Positions 1 to 3,999 of a stretch of 6,050 nucleotides of DNA are shown here, one piece after another. Below the pieces are notes generated by a model. It was given only the letters and a program-made list of their open reading frames with translations. It was not told the origin of the DNA and searched no databases. The stretch lies in contig CAMLEM010000116.1 in NCBI GenBank assembly GCA_946479005.1, forward strand, positions 1 through 6,050, read 5' to 3'. The position numbers and the translations under genes were made by a program. The first letter of the stretch is position 1. The number at the start of each line of letters is the position of its first letter. Source of the stretch: an uncultured Chitinophagaceae bacterium (GTDB lineage Bacteria; Bacteroidota; Bacteroidia; Chitinophagales; Chitinophagaceae).

Positions 1-1280
1 GCGTGATCCTGGTAGTAGACAGTGTCAACGGTGTGGAAGAGCAAACCCGCCGCCTGATGGAGGTTTGCCGTATGAGGGATACTCCCGTGATCGTTTTCAT
101 CAACAAGATGGACCGTGACGGTAAGAACCGTTTCGACCTCCTGGAAGAGATTGAAAAGGAGCTTAACATCGGGCTTCACCCAATGTCGTGGCCCATTAAC
201 AGCGGGAAAGATTTCAAAGGGGTTTACAATTTGCACGATCACCGCCTGCTGCTTTTCACACCCAATACAAAGGCCAGCGATGAAGATGCCCTGCTGATCA
301 CCGACCTGGGAGAGAGGATCGTTGAGGATAAGCTGGGAGAGAAAGACGCTGCCCAATTAAGGGAGGATGTGGAACTCGTGGATGGCGTGCACGGGAAATT
401 GAAAGTGGAAGATTACCTCGCCGGGAAACTGGCGCCCGTGTTTTTCGGGAGCGCCATCAATAATTTCGGGGTGAAGGAAATGCTCGACACCTTTATCCGC
501 ATTGCACCCCCACCGCGAAGCAGGGAAACGACCACGCGGCTGGTGAATGTGGAAGAGGAGAAAATGGCCGGGTTCGTTTTTAAGATACACGCCAACCTGG
601 ACCCCCGCCACCGCGACAGGATCGCCTTCTTCCGCGTTTGCGCGGGGAAATTCGAGCGGAATAAATACTTCCATCACGTGCGACTGGATAAGGACGTGCG
701 GTTCAGCAACCCCTACAGCTTTATGGCTCGTGACAAAAGCATTATCGAGGATGCCTATGCGGGAGATGTGGTAGGATTGTTCGATACGGGGAACTTCAAG
801 ATCGGTGATACGCTGACGGAAGGCGAGGATTTTTATTTCACCGGTATTCCCTCATTCTCTCCTGAGATCTTCAAAGAAGTACTCAATAAGGACCCGATGA
901 AGACCAAGCAACTGGAGAAAGGGCTGATGCAGCTTACCGACGAGGGGGTTGCGCAACTTTTTACACAGTTCGGGGGGAATAAGAAGATCATTGGCTGCGT
1001 GGGCGAGCTGCAGTTCGAAGTGATCCAATACCGGCTGCTCCACGAATATGGGGCCTCGGTGGTGTTCAATCCCCTTCCTTTTTATAAGGCCTGCTGGCTG
1101 ACCAGCAGCGACCCAAAAAAACTGCTTGAATTCTCAAGGTTCAAGCAGGCCAATATCGCGGAAGACAAGGACGGGCATATGGTCTATCTCGCGCAGAGCG
1201 AGTGGTTCCTCAATACGGAACAAACCAATAACCCGGCCATTGAGTTCCATTTTACCTCCGAGATCCACAAAGCCGTTTAG
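1..1280 (+). CDS. prfC: Peptide chain release factor 3 (RF3), 5'-truncated by window edge
   Basis: RF3 is a cytoplasmic translational GTPase that removes class I release factors (RF1/RF2) from the ribosome after peptide release. The frame is open from the first bases (first full codon at 3, an internal GTG) to TAG at 1278-1280, giving 425 residues. Against the E. coli protein as I remember it (about 529 residues), roughly 110 N-terminal residues with the P-loop and DTPGH motifs lie outside the window. Visible are the G4 motif NKMD (fragment residues 34-37), a G5-like GSA (149-151), the RF3-typical TPVIVFINKMDRD and WPINSGKDFKGVY segments, domain II with GFVFKIHANLDPRHRDR (190-206), and the RF3 C-terminal domain (about 282-410) with FTGIPSFSPE and VGELQFEV. 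These patterns separate it from EF-G and from TetM-type ribosomal protection proteins. The stop codon overlaps that of the convergent lipoprotein gene, and no terminator hairpin follows. The start and promoter are out of view. Confidence 0.97.
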   Translation, partial: VILVVDSVNGVEEQTRRLMEVCRMRDTPVIVFINKMDRDGKNRFDLLEEIEKELNIGLHPMSWPINSGKDFKGVYNLHDHRLLLFTPNTKASDEDALLITDLGERIVEDKLGEKDAAQLREDVELVDGVHGKLKVEDYLAGKLAPVFFGSAINNFGVKEMLDTFIRIAPPPRSRETTTRLVNVEEEKMAGFVFKIHANLDPRHRDRIAFFRVCAGKFERNKYFHHVRLDKDVRFSNPYSFMARDKSIIEDAYAGDVVGLFDTGNFKIGDTLTEGEDFYFTGIPSFSPEIFKEVLNKDPMKTKQLEKGLMQLTDEGVAQLFTQFGGNKKIIGCVGELQFEVIQYRLLHEYGASVVFNPLPFYKACWLTSSDPKKLLEFSRFKQANIAEDKDGHMVYLAQSEWFLNTEQTNNPAIEFHFTSEIHKAV

Positions 1281-1684
1281 CGGTAGATCCTTGCCATCCG
1301 GTAATTCTCGGTGACGCCATTGGCTGTCCGGGTGAACTGCAGGCTGTCGCCTTTTTTCTCGTAGCCATAAGTTCCTTCCAGCACGGCACCACCACCGGTG
1401 TAACAGGTATCATCAAACGTAATAGTAGAAGCATTCAGGGAATAAATACCACCGCAAATGCCGGGGAAGCCCGGTTCCCTGCTGGAACCATCATATCGCA
1501 TCATTGGGTTCAGGTCGATCATAAAATATCCTACCTCCGAGCTCCCGCTCCGGGTATATTCACCGCTATAGGCGCCGACCAGTGCATTGTTTGCGGAAGT
1601 GCTTCCCTCCACCAGGTCGTTACTGCTCTTCGAACAGGCTGCGAAAATGCTGAGCGCAGCGAAACTGATAAATATCTTTTTCAT
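1277..1684 (-). CDS. Small predicted lipoprotein of unknown function
   Basis: This encodes 135 residues, ATG at 1684-1682 and TAA at 1279-1277. The N-terminus is a lipoprotein signal peptide: MKK, a hydrophobic stretch (residues 4-16), then a lipobox ending F-A-A-C with the lipidated cysteine at 17. The mature start CSKSSND has a short polar linker typical of Bacteroidota lipoproteins, so an outer-membrane or periplasmic location is inferred. The rest (about 35-135) is rich in Gly, Ser, Thr and Tyr, with alternating patterns such as GAYSGEYTRSG, STITFDD, LEGTYGYEKKGDSLQFTR and YRMARIY, suggesting a small beta-barrel or sandwich. A lipocalin-like fold is possible but unproven. Cys77 and Cys94 could form a disulfide. 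I do not recognise the family. No Shine-Dalgarno motif precedes the ATG, and an inverted repeat lies 8-62 bp upstream. Its gene end interlocks with prfC. It reads in the same direction as purB, 186 bp downstream of it, so co-transcription is possible but not indicated. Confidence 0.85.
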   Translation of the reverse strand: MKKIFISFAALSIFAACSKSSNDLVEGSTSANNALVGAYSGEYTRSGSSEVGYFMIDLNPMMRYDGSSREPGFPGICGGIYSLNASTITFDDTCYTGGGAVLEGTYGYEKKGDSLQFTRTANGVTENYRMARIYR

Positions 1685-1691
1685 AAACTAC

Positions 1692-1746
1692 GGTTTTAGT
1701 GGGTGAAAATCAAACACTGTGCTAAAATCTGAAGCCACTAAAAACC
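1692..1746. repeat. Inverted repeat upstream of the lipoprotein gene
   Basis: The left arm GGTTTTAGTGG (1692-1702) and the right arm CCACTAAAAACC (1735-1746) are complementary over 11 bp with one extra A in the right arm. The 32-bp spacer holds a smaller CAC-T-GTG dyad (1715-1721). The element sits 8-62 bp ahead of the lipoprotein ATG on the minus strand. It could be an operator for a dimeric regulator or, if transcribed, a leader hairpin whose stem ends just before the start codon. It is not a good terminator, since the stem is AT-rich and no T-run follows. The symmetry is seen directly; the role is unknown. Confidence 0.6.
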
Positions 1747-1840
1747 TGCCGTTAATGTATTAAAGGAAGAGAGAAAGTGAAGAAGAAGATCTTTATAATA
1801 GTCTTAAAGCGGAGAAGACGGAAAGACGGGAAAACTTCGC

Positions 1841-1868
1841 CGTTATTCGTTATTCATTCTTCGTTACT
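1841..1868. repeat. Short tandem repeat, 7-bp unit, four imperfect copies
   Basis: Four consecutive heptamers read CGTTATT, CGTTATT, CATTCTT, CGTTACT on the plus strand. The first two are identical and the others differ from them at two positions and one position. The array stops 2 bp before the purB stop codon (TGA, 1873-1871), so on the purB mRNA it forms the first bases of the 3' untranslated region. A repeat of this kind can change copy number by slippage, but outside the coding region this should not shift any frame. No function can be read from the sequence. Confidence 0.6.
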
Positions 1869-1870
1869 CA

Positions 1871-3202
1871 TCAGATCCCGGTATAGTTATGCGGCGTGAT
1901 CTTCTTCATTTCTTTTTTTACGTTTTCAGCGATCTTGAGGGAGTCAATGAACTGGTGCAGGGATTTTTTATCAATCTGCTGGTTGCCCCTCGTGAGTTTT
2001 TTGAGGGCTTCATAGGGGTGAGGATAATTCTCTCTTCTCAGTATGGTCTGGATTGCTTCGGAAACCACGGCCCAATTGGAATCCAGGTCCTCGTGGATGC
2101 GGGCGTCATCCAGCACGAGTTTACCCAATCCTTTTTCTATGGAGCGGAAGGCGATGATGGTATGTGCGAAAGGAACGCCGATATTGCGAAGCACCGTTGA
2201 ATCCGTCAGGTCACGCTGCAGCCGCGAAACAGGGAGTTTGGATGAGAAATGTTCAAACAGGGCATTGGCCATCCCGAGATTGCCTTCTGCGTTCTCGAAA
2301 TCGATGGGATTGACTTTATGTGGCATCGCGGAGGAACCGACCTCCTCTTTTTTGGTCTTTTGCCGGAAATACTCCATTGAAATATAGGTCCACAGGTCCC
2401 TGCAAAGATCCGTGAGAATGTTATTGATCCTCTTCATACAATCGAAATGAGCAGCGAGCTGGTCATAATGTTCGATCTGCGTGGTGTATTGCTGGCGGGT
2501 CAATCCTAACGTATCCAGGAATTCGTTCCCGAATTTTTTCCAGTCGGTGCGGGGAAAGGCGATGTGGTGGGCATTGAAATTACCCGTGGCTCCGCCGAAT
2601 TTCCCTGTGAACGGGATACCGATGAATTGCTCGATCTGGTCCTGGATCCTTTCAACAAAAACCATCATTTCTTTGCCCAGGCGGGTAGGGCTGGCAGGCT
2701 GACCGTGGGTGTGGGCCAGCATCGGGATATCTTCCCACTCCCCGGCGAGTAGTTTTAACTGGGTGTTGAGGTTCAGGAGCGAGGGTAGGTATTCATATTC
2801 TATCGCGTGTTTCCAGAGCAGGGGAACGGCCGTGTTGTTGATATCCTGGGAGGTAAGTCCGAAGTGGACCCATTCCAGCATTTCCTTTCCCCCGTTCTTT
2901 TCCATTTCATTGCGGAGGAAATACTCCACGGCTTTCACGTCGTGGTTGGTGGTGAATTCGATTTGTTTGATCTCCTGGGCATCTTCGGGACCGAAGTTTT
3001 CGGCCAGTTTTTCGAGGTGGCGGGAGAGTTTGGTGGGAAGCTTGAGGAATTTCTTTTTTTCCAGGAAGAGGAGGTATTCCACTTCGATCCTCACCCGGTA
3101 CTTCATCAGGGCATATTCAGAGAAATATTCATCGAGGTGCTGTACCTGTTTCCGGTAGCGCCCGTCGATGGGCGAGAGGGAGGTGAGCGTGTTTAATTCC
3201 AT
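1871..3202 (-). CDS. purB: Adenylosuccinate lyase
   Basis: PurB is a cytoplasmic homotetramer that cleaves fumarate from SAICAR (de novo IMP synthesis) and from adenylosuccinate (AMP synthesis). The complete gene encodes 443 residues, ATG at 3202-3200 and TGA at 1873-1871. It belongs to the fumarase/aspartase superfamily. The N-terminus LTSLSPIDGRY matches the E. coli-type PurB branch. TTNHDVKAVEYFL (84-96) and HFGLTSQDINNT (113-124) are substrate-binding segments, AHTHGQPASPT (163-173) carries the expected general-acid histidine (His166), and the signature loop GSSAMPHKVNP (289-299) carries the catalytic serine. SKLPVSRLQRDLTDSTVLRN (321-340) is also typical of PurB and rules out fumarase, aspartase and argininosuccinate lyase. 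The protein ends at TPHNYTGI, about 15 residues earlier than E. coli PurB, which looks like lineage variation because all catalytic segments are intact. The start is fixed by the family N-terminus and the promoter element at 3227-3234. No Shine-Dalgarno motif is present. It is divergent from mqnA. Confidence 0.97.
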   Translation of the reverse strand: MELNTLTSLSPIDGRYRKQVQHLDEYFSEYALMKYRVRIEVEYLLFLEKKKFLKLPTKLSRHLEKLAENFGPEDAQEIKQIEFTTNHDVKAVEYFLRNEMEKNGGKEMLEWVHFGLTSQDINNTAVPLLWKHAIEYEYLPSLLNLNTQLKLLAGEWEDIPMLAHTHGQPASPTRLGKEMMVFVERIQDQIEQFIGIPFTGKFGGATGNFNAHHIAFPRTDWKKFGNEFLDTLGLTRQQYTTQIEHYDQLAAHFDCMKRINNILTDLCRDLWTYISMEYFRQKTKKEEVGSSAMPHKVNPIDFENAEGNLGMANALFEHFSSKLPVSRLQRDLTDSTVLRNIGVPFAHTIIAFRSIEKGLGKLVLDDARIHEDLDSNWAVVSEAIQTILRRENYPHPYEALKKLTRGNQQIDKKSLHQFIDSLKIAENVKKEMKKITPHNYTGI

Positions 3203-3214
3203 TGTAGCTTCGGC

Positions 3215-3222
3215 TATCTTTG
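3215..3222 (+). promoter_or_regulatory. Candidate -7 promoter element (TAnnTTTG) for mqnA
   Basis: The plus strand reads TATCTTTG, an exact TAnnTTTG match. The expected transcription start is near 3227-3230, giving mqnA a leader of only about 11-14 nt, A-rich and without a Shine-Dalgarno motif. The possible TTG start at 3220 lies inside this element and would not be transcribed from it, which favours the TTG at 3241 as the true start. No clear -33 TTTG is visible at the usual spacing; GTTTA at 3191-3195 is the best partial match. The element faces the purB element 4 bp away. Confidence 0.55.
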
Positions 3223-3226
3223 CTCA

Positions 3227-3234
3227 CAAAAATA
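3227..3234 (-). promoter_or_regulatory. Candidate -7 promoter element (TAnnTTTG) for purB
   Basis: Read on the minus strand, 3234-3227 is TATTTTTG, an exact match to the Bacteroidota -7 consensus TAnnTTTG. Transcription would begin a few bases downstream, near 3222-3220, leaving a leader of about 20 nt before the purB ATG. The -33 TTTG element is not well matched at the usual distance; the nearest TTG (3248-3246) is too close. The match and position are seen; promoter activity is inferred. Confidence 0.55.
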
Positions 3235-3240
3235 ACCGAA

Positions 3241-3999
3241 TTGAACAAGATTAGGGTAGGCGTGGTCAATTACCTGAACACGAAGCCGATGATGTATGGC
3301 CTGGAAAGAATGCCGGTGCGGGAGAAAATGGAGCTGGTGCCCGATTATCCTGCCAATGTTGCACGCGATCTCTTGGAAGGAAGGATCGACCTGGGGCTGA
3401 TACCTGTGGCCGTGATCCCCTCTCTGCAAGAGCATCACATCGTAGGGGATTATTGCATCGGTACAGAAGGCGAGATCGCTACCGTGGCCCTGTTCAGCGA
3501 GGTGCCGATGGATGAGATAAAAAGGGTTTACCTGGATTACCAGAGCCGGACCTCTGTGGCGCTTTGCCGCTACCTGATGAAAGAATCCTGGGGCATAGAT
3601 CCCGAGATCGTGGATGCTTCCGGCGAGGAGTTCCGGGATGAGATCCGGGGCTCTACGGCCGGCGTGGTGATCGGCGACCGGGCTTTCGAACAGCGCAGGA
3701 CCTCCACGTTCATTTACGACCTGGGATCAGAATGGAAGGCGATCACAGGGCTTCCTTTTGTCTTTGCCGCCTGGGTGAGCAATAAACCACTCGATGAGGA
3801 TTTCGTCCGGGAGTTCAACGAAGCACTGGGAATGGGGTTGTCCCATATTGATGAGATCGTGGAAGAATTGGATTTTCCCCTTTTCGATCTTCACAGGTAT
3901 TTTAAACTCCATCTCAGCTATCCCCTGGATGAAAGGAAGAGAGAGGGGATGGAGTTGTTTTTGAAGATCGTAAAAGAAAGAAAGGAATTTATCGGATGA
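3241..3999 (+). CDS. mqnA: Chorismate dehydratase of the futalosine menaquinone pathway
   Basis: MqnA removes water from chorismate to give 3-[(1-carboxyvinyl)oxy]benzoate, the first committed step of the futalosine route to menaquinone. It is a cytoplasmic protein with a periplasmic-binding-protein-like fold. From TTG at 3241 it is 252 residues, beginning MNKIRVGVVNYLNTKP, the usual family N-terminus. The in-frame TTG at 3220 would add seven residues but falls inside the promoter element. No ATG is available before the conserved block, and TAG at 3205-3207 closes the frame upstream. Family segments, numbered from 3241, are YLNTKP (11-16), LLEGRIDLGLIPV (44-56), EGEIATVALFS (76-86), DYQSRTSV (99-106), GVVIGDRA (141-148) and LPFVFAAW (171-178). 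The YLNTKP, SRTSV and LPFVFAAW segments favour MqnA over its paralogue MqnD. The TGA at 3997-3999 lies inside the 3' end of the convergent T9SS gene (11-bp overlap). No other menaquinone gene is in view. Confidence 0.92.
   Translation: MNKIRVGVVNYLNTKPMMYGLERMPVREKMELVPDYPANVARDLLEGRIDLGLIPVAVIPSLQEHHIVGDYCIGTEGEIATVALFSEVPMDEIKRVYLDYQSRTSVALCRYLMKESWGIDPEIVDASGEEFRDEIRGSTAGVVIGDRAFEQRRTSTFIYDLGSEWKAITGLPFVFAAWVSNKPLDEDFVREFNEALGMGLSHIDEIVEELDFPLFDLHRYFKLHLSYPLDERKREGMELFLKIVKERKEFIG

Larger units (their letters stand above)
1685..1870. other. Intergenic region between purB and the lipoprotein gene
   Basis: This 186-bp gap follows the purB stop and precedes the lipoprotein start, both read on the minus strand. 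It holds the inverted repeat at 1692-1746, a purine-rich plus-strand tract at 1762-1789 broken only by a T at 1778, the palindrome AAGATCTT at 1786-1793, an 8-bp near-repeat (GAAGACGG then AAAGACGG, 1814-1829), and the 7-bp repeats at 1841-1868. I see no coding frame, no clear GC-rich hairpin with a U-run to end purB, and no good TAnnTTTG element for the lipoprotein. The nearest minus-strand match, ending in TTTG at 1714-1711, lacks the TA. The lipoprotein promoter is therefore unassigned. Confidence 0.7.

Noticed and set aside
357..677. Minus-strand open frame of 106 residues inside prfC
   Set aside because: It is a shadow of the conserved RF3 reading frame, with no family signature of its own.
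1..1280. EF-G or TetM-type ribosomal protection protein
   Set aside because: The segments around NKMDRD, WPINSGKDFKGVY and ANLDPRHRDR match RF3, and the gene ends after the RF3-type C-terminal domain without the extra EF-G domains.
1786..1812. Intrinsic terminator for purB around the AAGATCTT palindrome
   Set aside because: The stem is only 4 bp, AT-rich and not followed by a T-run in the minus-strand transcript that would make a convincing terminator.
1841..1868. CRISPR-like or mobile-element terminal repeat
   Set aside because: The units are 7 bp, directly adjacent without spacers, and there is no transposase or matching inverted end in the window.
1889..2387. Plus-strand open frames of 103 and 114 residues opposite the 3' half of purB
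   Set aside because: They lie fully inside purB, overlap each other in different frames and show no recognisable motif.
2709..3196. Open frames on the plus strand opposite purB (up to 149 residues)
   Set aside because: They are antisense to a well-conserved complete gene, start without signals, and their translations are low-complexity Phe/Ser-rich sequence typical of shadow frames.
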